45,177 nt of DNA from Candidatus Bathyarchaeota archaeon. GTDB taxonomy: Archaea; Thermoproteota; Bathyarchaeia; Bathyarchaeales; Bathycorpusculaceae. Below the pieces are notes generated by a model. The model was not told the DNA's origin. It searched no databases and was given only the letters and a program-made list of their open reading frames with translations. The position numbers and the translations under genes were made by a program. Of the stretch, positions 24,589-32,924 are shown in pieces; within the stretch, counting starts at the first letter, position 1, and every line of letters starts with the position of its first letter. The DNA is taken from contig CALMWK010000037.1 of the NCBI GenBank assembly GCA_937873375.1, positions 1 to 45,177 of the forward strand, written 5' to 3'.

Positions 24589-25251
24589 TTATTTGAGCCC
24601 CAAGAGGTCGTAAGCATCCTTAATTTCAACTACAGTCATCTGTCCAGGAGCTGTTTCGCTTCCCTGCTCCAGAGCTGCAAAGGTGAAGAAGCCCCCGAAC
24701 ACGGGGGAGAGGAGTCTGCTGGTTTTTCCCAGTTCGCCCATGCCGAAGCACACGATTTTTGCTTTGGCAGATGCTGTGGCGGTGAAGTTTAGTAGTGTGA
24801 GGTTGTCTTCGGTTTTGGTTGCGGTGGTTACGATTTTGCACACATCCGCACCGATAGCCAGTTCGTCGGCAAGTATGCGGTTTAGTTCTTGAATGCTTGG
24901 AGTGCCTTTGTTGTCGTGAAAGGAGATTATGCAGTTTGCGCCTGAAGCATGCACTTGTTTGGCTAACGTCTTTGCAGCTGGATTAGAAAGGTCCACATCA
25001 ATGTATTTGAAACCTCTTCGTGCCGCATTAAGCAGGGTTGCTTGCCGTTCGGTTTCCGTTCTGGAGGATTTGTTTGTGGCGATTAAAGGCGTTTTCGCTT
25101 TAGCCACCAACCCCGCTAAATCCACGCCTGCTTCAAGGTTATCTATTCTGACTTCAATAAAATCTGCGTGAGACTCTTCTGCCTTTTCGATAAGCGGCAA
25201 CGCTTCCGCTACGGTTTGGGGGAGAATCGATACGCAGATTCTATGGGTCAT
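24589..25251 (-). CDS. aroD: 3-dehydroquinate dehydratase, type I
   Basis: A Schiff-base class I enzyme making 3-dehydroshikimate from 3-dehydroquinate. Seen are ADFIEVRIDNLE (the catalytic glutamate strand), CIISFHDNKGTPS with the active-site histidine, VCKIVTTATKTED with the Schiff-base lysine, and IVCFGMGELGKTSRLLSP. The length of 220 residues fits. It overlaps the DHQ synthase II gene by four bases and is followed one base later by aroE. Confidence 0.95.
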   Translation of the reverse strand: MTHRICVSILPQTVAEALPLIEKAEESHADFIEVRIDNLEAGVDLAGLVAKAKTPLIATNKSSRTETERQATLLNAARRGFKYIDVDLSNPAAKTLAKQVHASGANCIISFHDNKGTPSIQELNRILADELAIGADVCKIVTTATKTEDNLTLLNFTATASAKAKIVCFGMGELGKTSRLLSPVFGGFFTFAALEQGSETAPGQMTVVEIKDAYDLLGLK

Positions 25252-26282
25252 CGTTCAATCACTGTTTCGTCAGGCACTGATATTCCGAAGTGTCTGCCGC
25301 CTTTTGCGGCTACGTGAACCAAGACTTCGTCACCTACTTTCAACTCGGTTACTGGGGTTGAGCCTTTTGGGGTTACGACGCGGATGGTTTCAGCGTTTTG
25401 AAGGATAGTCTTGATGTGTTTGCCTTCCACTTCGGCTTCTATGAGGATGAGGGGTCGGAACTCTATTTTTATTCTGCCCACGTTTGCTTTTCTAACTTTC
25501 CCTTCGCGGCTAACTATGACGACTTCTTCGCCTGCTTTGAGCTCTGAGAGGTACCGCGTGTTCTGCAGGGAACCTAAGGTGTACATGGAGATGGAGCCTG
25601 CGTTTACCCTGAAGGGGCGCGATGCGACGTAGGGGTTTTCGTGAACTTCAGCTTCGACGAGGAATAGCCCTGCGGATTGGGAACCTACTAGGATGCCTTC
25701 GCCTTGGGTCATGAGGTCGCATGTGTCCACGCAGACCCGCGCGCCCGTGCCGATTTGCTTCACGGTAACAATTTTTGCAGCTGCCAACTCCAGTTTTAGA
25801 GCTTGTTGTTTGACTATGGCGACGGTTTTCATGAGTTCATCTGAACTGGAAGTTTTTAGGAGAACGCCGTCGGTTCCAAGTTCCAATGTTCCCAGAACCA
25901 AGCTGGCGTCTTCGGCGTTTGAGACTTCTGCGAGCAGTTTGCTTTTGCCGCTGGTTCGGGCTATGATGTTTTCTAGGGGGATAACGCGCCAGTCAAGGCA
26001 GTTAATTATGATGTAGTCGGTGGAGAGTTCAGCGGCTTTGACCGCGGTGTTTTCGTCTTCTTTGCCTTTGAGGGTGATTTTTAGGGCGACTTTTTTGCCT
26101 TCCCGCTTCAACTTCGCGATGGATTCTGGGTCAAAATTTGTTAGGACAAATAGGTCGTTTTTGCTGGAGTTAATTCCAGTTTTTGTTTCTTCCAGTACAA
26201 CATCACAGACTTCCGCGGCTTGTTTTTGAAGTTTGGTTTTTTCCGAAGTTTTTGCGTCGGTTTCAAGCCAGAGTTCTTTCAA
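25248..26282 (-). CDS. aroB': 3-dehydroquinate synthase II (archaeal)
   Basis: The archaeal enzyme that oxidatively deaminates and cyclises 2-amino-3,7-dideoxy-D-threo-hept-6-ulosonate to 3-dehydroquinate, unrelated to bacterial AroB. It has GARVCVDTCDLMTQGEGILVG, EVHENPYVASRPFRVNAGSI-type sequence, and YLSELKAGEEVVIV in the C-terminal half. The length of 344 residues matches the family. The neighbour is the ADTH synthase that makes its substrate. The pair replaces the DAHP-based entry to the pathway. Confidence 0.93.
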   Translation of the reverse strand: MKELWLETDAKTSEKTKLQKQAAEVCDVVLEETKTGINSSKNDLFVLTNFDPESIAKLKREGKKVALKITLKGKEDENTAVKAAELSTDYIIINCLDWRVIPLENIIARTSGKSKLLAEVSNAEDASLVLGTLELGTDGVLLKTSSSDELMKTVAIVKQQALKLELAAAKIVTVKQIGTGARVCVDTCDLMTQGEGILVGSQSAGLFLVEAEVHENPYVASRPFRVNAGSISMYTLGSLQNTRYLSELKAGEEVVIVSREGKVRKANVGRIKIEFRPLILIEAEVEGKHIKTILQNAETIRVVTPKGSTPVTELKVGDEVLVHVAAKGGRHFGISVPDETVIER

Positions 26283-27079
26283 CTGGAACCACCCAGAATT
26301 TTTACTGCCTCATCCACAGAGGCGCCGCTGTGAACTATCGCTGCAAGCGCCTTAACCATCAAGGTTGGGTCTTCATGCTGGAACACGTTGCGCCCAATCG
26401 AGAGCCCTGCGCCGCCTGCTTTCATGGATTCGCTGGTTATCCGTAATATGTCTGCTGCGGTTTTGGCTTTGGCGCCGCCTGCGATGAGCACTGGCGCGGG
26501 GCAGCTTTCCACGACTGCTTTGAATGAGTCTATGGTGCCTGTGTAGTTAGTTTTGATTATGTCTGCGCCAAGTTCAGCGCCCAGTCGAGCTGCATGTGCC
26601 ACAACGTCAAGGGCGTGTTCGTTTTGGATTTTTGGTCCACGAGGGTACATCATAGCCAAAAGGGGCATACCGTATATGTCGCATTCGTCAACCACCCGTC
26701 CAAGTTTGGTTAGCATTTTGTCTTCGTCTTGTGCGCCTACGTTGATGTGCACGGAGACGCCGTCTGCTCCTAATCGTACAGCTTCTTGTACGGTGCAGAC
26801 TTGAACTTTGTTGTTTAGGTTTGGACAGAGGTTTGAGGCAGCGGAGAGTTGCACGATGAGTCCAGCGTTTTCAACGGTGACTTTTTTGGCGATACCTTTG
26901 TGCACGACTATGGCGTCGGCTCCGCCTTTCAGTAGGCGGTTAATTATTTCTTGCATGTTTCCTATGCCTTGTATGGGTCCTATGGTGACGCCGTGGTCCA
27001 TGGGAATCATGACTGTGTGGTTGTCTTTTTGGATGATTCGTTCTAATCTACGTTTTTTTCCTTGATCCATCTGTTTCAT
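26279..27079 (-). CDS. aroA': 2-amino-3,7-dideoxy-D-threo-hept-6-ulosonate synthase
   Basis: A class I aldolase-type TIM barrel (DeoC/FbaB superfamily). It condenses aspartate semialdehyde with a deoxy-ketohexose phosphate to give the precursor of 3-dehydroquinate. Landmarks are TVMIPMDHGVTIGPIQG, the region MMYPRGPKIQNEH, DIIKTNYTG with the Schiff-base lysine, PVLIAGGAKAKTAAD, and GLSIGRNVFQHEDP for phosphate binding. It has 266 residues. It could alternatively act as fructose-bisphosphate aldolase, but placement beside DHQ synthase II and an aspartate kinase strongly favours the aromatic role. Confidence 0.92.
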   Translation of the reverse strand: MKQMDQGKKRRLERIIQKDNHTVMIPMDHGVTIGPIQGIGNMQEIINRLLKGGADAIVVHKGIAKKVTVENAGLIVQLSAASNLCPNLNNKVQVCTVQEAVRLGADGVSVHINVGAQDEDKMLTKLGRVVDECDIYGMPLLAMMYPRGPKIQNEHALDVVAHAARLGAELGADIIKTNYTGTIDSFKAVVESCPAPVLIAGGAKAKTAADILRITSESMKAGGAGLSIGRNVFQHEDPTLMVKALAAIVHSGASVDEAVKILGGSS

Positions 27080-27121
27080 TTCTCCCTGCGGGTTATTTTC
27101 TGGGTTTTTGTGTGGGTCATT

Positions 27122-28366
27122 TTAGTGGCTCCTTAATGATTTTCTGATTAATTCTAGCGCTTTTTCACGTTCACTCCAATCTACAAACAGGAGTATACTT
27201 GACGTGATTGTTAAGATGCCCGCGATGTTTATGCCGTTGACGCGCAGAACCTCCGAGACTTTGCCGATTATGCCTTGGGTTTCTTCCAAGCCAACGCCGC
27301 GGATTTTCAGGAAGACAAGGTCTTTTTTGACTGCCATGGCTTTGGTTTCAGGGTTTTGCACTACTGTTTGGTGGATGTCGTTGAAGAGTTGTTCGGGGCT
27401 TTTTTCTGCTGAAACATAGAGTATGCCTGAGTTTGTGTTCATGGACATACCCAGTAACTCGGTGTGTGTCCTCGCTTTTGTTACAATATCCTCTATAAGT
27501 TTTGGGTTTTCGGAGACTTTGTGTCCAACTATGGTTATCTCTGCGACGGGCGAAGGATGCGCTACTTCCACGTCTAACTCGGTTGCTAAGGCTCCAGTGA
27601 TGACTGTGCCTTCTTTGGTTAAGTCACCGTGGGCGCTGTTAATAACGCGGACATCCACGGACTTTGGCTTGTACTTTAGGGCTTTGCTGTGGATGAATTT
27701 CGCGCCTGAATCAGCCAACCCCACAAGTATGTTAACATCAATTTCTGACAGCCTCTGGGGGTTAGTGACCACTTTGGGGTCGCCTGACATGATGCCGTCG
27801 GCATCGGTGACCAAAACTACCTCGTCAGCCTTCAGAGCCTCAGCTAGAATAAATGCGGTGGTGTCGCTTCCGCCGCGTCCCAGCGTAGTTATTTTGCCAC
27901 TCAGGGTTTTACCTACGAACCCCGCGATAACAGGCACTACGCCCGTCTCAACTATCGGCAAAACATTTTCTCTAATCCGCTTTTCACACTCTTCTCGCAG
28001 GGGGTTTGCATTAGAGAATGAAGCATCCGTGATTATGGGCCAGTCGTTGTCTATGGGGTCGAAGTATCGGGATTCTACTCCGTTGTTTCTTAATGCAGCG
28101 GAGAATATTCTTACGCTTGTTCTCTCGCCCATTGAAAGTATGTCGTCTAAGTCGTGTTTTTCTAGTTTACCGTTTGAGGTTCCCTTTGCAGCGTTCATGA
28201 GAGCATCGGTTGTTTTGCCCATGGCTGACACAACCACGGTTATGCGGGTGCCCTTTTTTGCCTCATTGACCACAGCAGAGACAGCTCTAGACAACCGCTC
28301 AGGGTCGGCTAGGCTAGAACCGCCATATTTGACCACGATTTTTTTGCAAGGTTTTTTACTTGTCAT
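27122..28366 (-). CDS. Aspartate kinase 2, dedicated to the aromatic operon
   Basis: A second aspartate kinase, distinct from the one at 1084-2490. The N-terminus has VVKYGGSSLADP where the other has KFGGTSVG. TLGRGGSDTTAF and LVTDADGIMSGDP follow, with two ACT repeats at the end (EITIVGHKVS and FLKIRGVGLEETQGIIG). The length of 414 residues is close to the short class. It is the first gene of the aromatic operon, immediately before ADTH synthase, which consumes aspartate semialdehyde, so it probably supplies that precursor. The aspartate semialdehyde dehydrogenase is not in the window. Its effector may be an aromatic amino acid instead of lysine, but this is inference. Confidence 0.9.
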   Translation of the reverse strand: MTSKKPCKKIVVKYGGSSLADPERLSRAVSAVVNEAKKGTRITVVVSAMGKTTDALMNAAKGTSNGKLEKHDLDDILSMGERTSVRIFSAALRNNGVESRYFDPIDNDWPIITDASFSNANPLREECEKRIRENVLPIVETGVVPVIAGFVGKTLSGKITTLGRGGSDTTAFILAEALKADEVVLVTDADGIMSGDPKVVTNPQRLSEIDVNILVGLADSGAKFIHSKALKYKPKSVDVRVINSAHGDLTKEGTVITGALATELDVEVAHPSPVAEITIVGHKVSENPKLIEDIVTKARTHTELLGMSMNTNSGILYVSAEKSPEQLFNDIHQTVVQNPETKAMAVKKDLVFLKIRGVGLEETQGIIGKVSEVLRVNGINIAGILTITSSILLFVDWSEREKALELIRKSLRSH

Positions 28367-28382
28367 TACACAACCATCCTGC

Positions 28383-28439
28383 GCCCAGAACTTCCCAAAA
28401 ATTTTGCTGTTCTGGGCTTAGTTAAAGTAATAATAAAAG
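28383..28439 (-). promoter_or_regulatory. Promoter and perfect inverted repeat of the aromatic operon
   Basis: On the minus strand CTTTTATTA (28431-28439) is a TATA-like element, placing the start point near 28410. There lies a perfect 9-base inverted repeat: GTTCTGGGC at 28409-28417 with GCCCAGAAC at 28383-28391, separated by 17 bases that contain an A/T tract. It could be a repressor operator at the start point or a hairpin in the leader, about 17 bases from the start codon of aspartate kinase 2. Confidence 0.5.
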
Positions 28440-28621
28440 CTGTACTCGAAGCTATAGAAGCGTGTAAAAGCATTTGTTGTCTGAAGCGTTGCATTCATTG
28501 TTATAGCCTCGAATCTGTCAAAAGAGACGTCTTTTCCCAAATAAAAGCGTTTCGGCGAAATCTGTGAGACGTCTTTAGATAATGTTGCTCCGTAAAGTGT
28601 TTTTTTATGGATAATTTGAGG

Positions 28622-29473
28622 TTAAAAGGAAGGTGGTGGGGGCGGTGGTGGAGGAGGCAGATAGGTGTTCTTTGGTTTTGACCGCGATTTTGTAATCACC
28701 AGTAAAACAGCCATAATCACAACAATGACCAGACCTATGATAATCAAGTCCGTCGGCAGAGGCTGTGGTGGTTCAGGGATAGGTTCTATTGTGTCCAGTG
28801 GGTATGCGGTCCAGTCGCCGTTGTCATAGTCTGGGGGTGTCCAGCCAAGCGGATTAGTGCTGCCAGTGGATTCAACCCAAATCCAGCCTGAGCCCCGATT
28901 ATCGTTGGGCAGGTTCCAGTAGTTGTCTGCGTTGGGGTACTCAGGAAGCCAAATGAGCAACGCAACGTGCCCTGGAGCATCAACAATTGCCGCGTCGAAG
29001 CCTGCGCCTTTGTAGATGGTTGCGCAGAAGAACGCTAAGTCTTCGCAGTCTCCGATGGCTTTGACGCCTGTGGTTTCGTTGAAAGCATGCGCCATCTCAT
29101 CTGCATTCCATGCCCATTCATCTTGGGCAACGCCGTCTCTGAAAACGTTTTCCTCGTCATAGCCGTAATCAGTCCATTTCTGAACGTACCTCAAAATTGC
29201 CACTGCCCGCTCGGTTTTGACTGGGTAGTTGGTTTGGAATGATTCGCCGATGCTGAAGGCCAATTCTCGGTTTGCGTCAAGTGTTTCGTAAGCCATGTCG
29301 GGGAGGTACCCGTGGCGACCAGCGTAGTAGTTCCTGTCAATGTTCCAGTCGTCAAACCAGTCGTCGTTTGTTTTGGTGAAGTCTGAGCTGGGAACCGCGT
29401 AGACTCGGCTAAGCGGAAGAGCCACTGTGCAGAGTATTAAAAAAATTAGGAGCAGGTACCGCAGCCGAGTCAT
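28622..29473 (-). CDS. Secreted, membrane-anchored transglutaminase-like protein
   Basis: A 283-residue protein with an N-terminal signal peptide (about residues 1-26, RYLLLIFLILCTVALPLS core), a transglutaminase/protease-like domain, a C-terminal membrane helix (about 242-260) and a tail of nine consecutive prolines (273-281). The cysteine of the predicted triad is C143 in AIGDCEDLAFFCATI, the histidine is H169 in APGHVALLIW, and the third member may be E201 in WIWVEST. The domain would face outside the cell. Its ribosome-binding site AGAGGA is 6 bases before the ATG. The substrate is unknown; a peptidase or cross-linking role at the cell surface is equally possible. It is cotranscribed with the membrane protein 13 bases upstream. 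Confidence 0.78.
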   Translation of the reverse strand: MTRLRYLLLIFLILCTVALPLSRVYAVPSSDFTKTNDDWFDDWNIDRNYYAGRHGYLPDMAYETLDANRELAFSIGESFQTNYPVKTERAVAILRYVQKWTDYGYDEENVFRDGVAQDEWAWNADEMAHAFNETTGVKAIGDCEDLAFFCATIYKGAGFDAAIVDAPGHVALLIWLPEYPNADNYWNLPNDNRGSGWIWVESTGSTNPLGWTPPDYDNGDWTAYPLDTIEPIPEPPQPLPTDLIIIGLVIVVIMAVLLVITKSRSKPKNTYLPPPPPPPPPSF

Positions 29474-29486
29474 CTGTTTTCCTCTG

Positions 29487-29969
29487 TTAACCTATTGGCA
29501 GAGTTAAGCTGGCGAAGACTATGAGTCCCAAGAACACTTCGTAGCAAAACAGGAAAACGCCTACAGCAGTTGGGTTCTTGTTTATGTCGTCTAAGTCTAC
29601 GCCGAAAGGTGTGAGCTTGGCGAAAATCAAGTAGAACAGCCATCCGAAGAGTAAGCTGACAAAGAAGCTTAAAACTACGGCTAGTAGCCTTTGCAGGTTG
29701 AAGTAGGCACCAATCATAACTGACTGGGACAAGAAGAAGGGGTTCACCATCGAACCGTAAACAACCAAACCCGCATAAACCAGAAAGCCGCCGACAAAAA
29801 GGCTAGTTGCCAACGGGTGACCTTTGATTGTTTCGAATTCGTTAATTTCAGTTGTCACATGAGATATTATTCTTATTCCAATGTAGCCTATGAACAGGCA
29901 AATCAAACTTGAAACAAACGCACGCACAAACCAAAGACCTAAAGAGGTTATGAATTCTTCTCCAGCCAT
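29487..29969 (-). CDS. Four-helix membrane protein of unknown function
   Basis: A 160-residue protein with four clear hydrophobic segments, at about residues 11-33, 50-72, 84-110 and 135-156. They are joined by short polar loops, including an acidic loop (GVDLDDINKNP) between the third and fourth. No catalytic motif or known family is recognised. The ATG has GGAG about 10 bases upstream. It lies 13 bases before the secreted transglutaminase-like gene in the same direction, so the two may act together at the membrane, for example as an anchor or transport partner. That is inference from position only. Confidence 0.65.
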   Translation of the reverse strand: MAGEEFITSLGLWFVRAFVSSLICLFIGYIGIRIISHVTTEINEFETIKGHPLATSLFVGGFLVYAGLVVYGSMVNPFFLSQSVMIGAYFNLQRLLAVVLSFFVSLLFGWLFYLIFAKLTPFGVDLDDINKNPTAVGVFLFCYEVFLGLIVFASLTLPIG

Positions 29970-30186
29970 CCTTCATCTCCCCCGATGGAAGCTAAATAAT
30001 TGTAGGAGATATAATTCGTTTGTGGTTACTGCTTCAGCCCACTTTTTGATTTCTTGCTTTTTGCAAATCTTCAGTTGACAGAACATTCTCTCTGCGTTTT
30101 AGGCGTTTTACAAGGGAGGGACCTGTGGAGAGCAAGAGGGGCTAAAACCCTTGAATAGTCAATCAGTAATTCAAGCGCCAGTAGAT

Positions 30187-30196
30187 TCTATAAATA
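30187..30196 (+). promoter_or_regulatory. Strong plus-strand TATA box in a minus-strand region
   Basis: TCTATAAATA followed by a run of six G after two bases is as good a TATA element as that at 10131, and it shares the same TCTATA-ATA plus G-run layout. Both flanking genes are on the minus strand, so it would drive an RNA beginning near 30215 and running antisense into the UPF0280 gene. A small imperfect hairpin (GACGCA at 30208 with TGCGGTC) followed by TTTT lies just downstream. Confidence 0.3.
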
Positions 30197-30251
30197 GAGG
30201 GGGGATAGACGCAGTAGAGCAATAGGGTGTATGCGGTCTGTTTTAGGTGGT

Positions 30252-30953
30252 TTATGTGTTAATTTTGATTATTTGCGGTATTTTGCCCCATGTCCCAACA
30301 CAGCCCTTGTAGAGGATAAGTACACCTTCGACTCCTTGAATTGCCTGGGCTACTTCTATGCCCTTCTTTATAGCCACATTGATGTCTTTCCCCTTCACCA
30401 CGTTACCCGCCGCTGTCGCAGCCGCATCCGCCAACCCCGCATTTCGGCAGAAAACCGTAGCTGCTTCCGCATCACCAAAGCTCAAAGCGTGACTAAAACA
30501 GCCCGAACTCGTCCCGATGCCGACAGGAAAATCGGTTAGCCTAAAGCAGAATCGCTTGGACAGCGGCTCATCCCCCGCAGCAAACGCCACATCCACAGGC
30601 TCATCCGAAACCGCCGAAACTTCTCCGCCATCCTCCACAACCGCCACCGTGCAGCCATCCGCAACCATGTCTTGCACTGCTAAATCTGCCAGAACACCCG
30701 CAACCGCAGCCAAAGGACCAACATTCGCTTTCGCAGATGCTTCTGCCATCAGCTTAGCCACCAGAGGTTCCGGCGGAACTGAAACAGGTTTAAGAGACCA
30801 AAAAAATTTCGGGTTTGCTTTGCCGTATGCTTCAAGTTGCGCTCGGTTGCGTTTTATGGATTCTATGGCGGTTTCTATGGCGGTTTCTTTATCGGAGATT
30901 ATGGTGCATTGGGTTTCCTTAAAAGTGAAAGCTTGCCTGAACAGGGTGCTCAT
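30252..30953 (-). CDS. UPF0280/ApbE-like protein of the homocysteine synthesis cluster
   Basis: A 233-residue protein of the UPF0280 (COG2122) family, related in fold to ApbE flavin transferases. Conserved sequence includes VGPLAAVAGVLADLAVQDM, VVEDGGEV, GIGTSSGCFSHALSFGDA and DAAATAAGNVV. In methanogens genes of this family travel with the DUF39 and NIL-ferredoxin genes and have been linked to sulfide assimilation into homocysteine. Here all three are adjacent. The start ATG overlaps the ferredoxin stop by four bases. Its exact reaction is not established, and flavin attachment is one possibility. Confidence 0.85.
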   Translation of the reverse strand: MSTLFRQAFTFKETQCTIISDKETAIETAIESIKRNRAQLEAYGKANPKFFWSLKPVSVPPEPLVAKLMAEASAKANVGPLAAVAGVLADLAVQDMVADGCTVAVVEDGGEVSAVSDEPVDVAFAAGDEPLSKRFCFRLTDFPVGIGTSSGCFSHALSFGDAEAATVFCRNAGLADAAATAAGNVVKGKDINVAIKKGIEVAQAIQGVEGVLILYKGCVGTWGKIPQIIKINT

Positions 30954-31399
30954 CGTTTCTTGCCTGTTACCCCTTTCAACCGCGAATTGATAAGCTCATG
31001 ATTGTTCTGCTTAACCGACTTTATTGCCTTCACAGGACACGCATCCACACAGGCGCTGCAGGTGCTGCCGACACACTTTTCCTTGCTGAAAACCACTGAA
31101 AGCTCATTATCCAGCGTGATCGCTTCCACAGGACACAGCGACACACAGGAGCCGCAACTTATGCACTTCTCAGTTTCCACTTCGATGAGTTTTGGCAAGC
31201 TAACAGTTGCGCCTCTCTTGCGAAGCGCAGCAACCACCTTATCCATTGCTTCTTGGGGAACTTCAGCCAAAACTTCTCCGCCTTTGCTGTTCACAAGCGC
31301 CGTTATGATGTTTATGGGCACTTTAAGTTCCAGAATTATCTCTGAAACGATTGGCTGATCAACGATTTCTTCGCCGAATCTAAGCAGAAGCCTCACCAT
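30950..31399 (-). CDS. NIL-domain ferredoxin with two 4Fe-4S clusters
   Basis: A 149-residue protein with an N-terminal NIL domain (about residues 1-75, an ACT-like ligand fold) and two ferredoxin motifs, CISCGSCVSLCPVEAI and CVGSTCSACVDACPVKAI. In Methanosarcina the equivalent protein is needed with the DUF39 protein for homocysteine formation from aspartate semialdehyde and sulfide. It lies seven bases after that DUF39 gene. It probably supplies electrons for reduction during sulfur insertion. The second motif has an extra residue between its first two cysteines. Confidence 0.88.
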   Translation of the reverse strand: MVRLLLRFGEEIVDQPIVSEIILELKVPINIITALVNSKGGEVLAEVPQEAMDKVVAALRKRGATVSLPKLIEVETEKCISCGSCVSLCPVEAITLDNELSVVFSKEKCVGSTCSACVDACPVKAIKSVKQNNHELINSRLKGVTGKKR

Positions 31400-31406
31400 C
31401 TTAGTT

Positions 31407-32924
31407 TCACATTCCTAACAGTTTGGAGACATCTTCAGACGTAACTATCCCCAACACTTTTCCCTCATCATTTATCACGGGCAAAGCAGAAATGCTGTGC
31501 TGTGCCATCTTCTTTGAAGCCGTCTCTAGCGGCTCATTAGGCTTGGTTGTCACCACACGACGAGTCATGATGTCGGCTAACTTTGTTTTTCCTTCCGCCA
31601 TAGCCCGCGTCACGTCCCACGAAGTAACAATCCCAGTGAGCTTCCCCAAGCTGTCAACAACCACAATATGGTTAACCGACTTCGTCACTATGCGCTCGGC
31701 TATAGCGCGGACTTCCTCAGTTTCCCTGCAAGTGACCGCGGTCTGCATAACGTTAACCACAAACGGTGTAGATTCCGTCTGCTTCATAGGTTTGAAAACG
31801 TTGTCAAGCGGCAATCGCTCCACAGGTGCAGTCAAGTAAAACTCGCCATTTTCAACCCAAGATTTGAGGGTTCCAGCAACCTTTCGTGCAGTTTTCAAAC
31901 TTGAAAGCGAGCTAACCTTGATTTTCTTATCGCCAACAGTTATAGCTCCTGATTTTAGCTCTTTATAGCTGACCTTGGCAAGTTTCGGGCGGTCTCTGCG
32001 CGGCACACCATAATCCACCACATTCGTGAAAATTTCTTCATCTCGGATGGCAGCTTTCTTCGCCAACCCCAAGTTCAGGATGGGAATAGGTATGCCTAAA
32101 CCGACATACAGCGTGGTACCATATCGAGTAAAAGATGCGCCCCGCAGAAACTCAGAACTCATCTTCTTTGCGTTTCCGCGGACCATCAAAGTGCCATTCT
32201 GGCTTTTGGCTTCATGCTGCGTGCCCTCCCCGATAACGTAGCCCTGAGCGCCGCCAAGGAAAATGCGGGTGCCAATGCCGATGGTTTCGTAGTCAGGGTC
32301 ATTCATCAACGGATTCAACTCGCCAGCACCTGAATACGTTGCGTTGCGCATCTTCGGCAAAAGCTTACCCATGTAAGTGTAAATGGTCTCATCCCGACTG
32401 TTCACAGCACAGTTATAGTGCTGGTAGCAGTTGCGGAAGTTAAGCAGGTAAAACTGGTTCAAATCATCCTTCGTCAAATTCGTCTTCAGACTGTTCCGAG
32501 GATAACAATCCGTACCATACGCCGCAGCCCTAAGCTCAACCTCTTTCCCATTCACCAAATCCTCAATCAGGTGACCGCCACCGTACTCGTAAGGCTGCGT
32601 CTCCGACATAGCAGTAGCCCCAATATACAAATCAACAGCAGCACCCGGATGACAAATCGGAACATCATTCATGAAAGCGCGGTCAATCTTAATCGGCGGG
32701 TCAGAATGCCCAATGTTTATGATGGCGCCTGAACTGCACATAGCTCCAAAAGTGCCAGTTGTGACAACATCCACTTCTTTGAAGGCAACTTCAACACCGC
32801 TACTCTCCACTAGCTTCTTCATTTCTTCAGCGGTTAAAACTTGGGCATCGCCCTTTCTGATTTTCGCGTTAATTTCTTCGATTGTGCGGGCGTTCTTTTG
32901 AGGTTTGAGTTTTAATTCCCCCAA
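31407..32924 (-). CDS. Homocysteine biosynthesis protein (DUF39) with two CBS domains
   Basis: A COG1900/DUF39 protein that in methanogens converts aspartate semialdehyde to homocysteine with sulfide, bypassing homoserine activation. The core runs to about residue 380 and contains two cysteines likely to carry sulfur: C63 in GAMCSSGAI and C140 in YGTDCYPR, spaced 77 residues apart. The C-terminal 125 residues are two CBS repeats (CRETEEVRAIAERIV and VVTTKPNEPLETASKKM), usually adenosyl-ligand sensors. The start appears to be a TTG at 32924. A TATA-like element at 32950-32960 suits a leaderless message. The 505-residue length fits the DUF39-CBS form. Confidence 0.88.
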   Translation of the reverse strand: MGELKLKPQKNARTIEEINAKIRKGDAQVLTAEEMKKLVESSGVEVAFKEVDVVTTGTFGAMCSSGAIINIGHSDPPIKIDRAFMNDVPICHPGAAVDLYIGATAMSETQPYEYGGGHLIEDLVNGKEVELRAAAYGTDCYPRNSLKTNLTKDDLNQFYLLNFRNCYQHYNCAVNSRDETIYTYMGKLLPKMRNATYSGAGELNPLMNDPDYETIGIGTRIFLGGAQGYVIGEGTQHEAKSQNGTLMVRGNAKKMSSEFLRGASFTRYGTTLYVGLGIPIPILNLGLAKKAAIRDEEIFTNVVDYGVPRRDRPKLAKVSYKELKSGAITVGDKKIKVSSLSSLKTARKVAGTLKSWVENGEFYLTAPVERLPLDNVFKPMKQTESTPFVVNVMQTAVTCRETEEVRAIAERIVTKSVNHIVVVDSLGKLTGIVTSWDVTRAMAEGKTKLADIMTRRVVTTKPNEPLETASKKMAQHSISALPVINDEGKVLGIVTSEDVSKLLGM

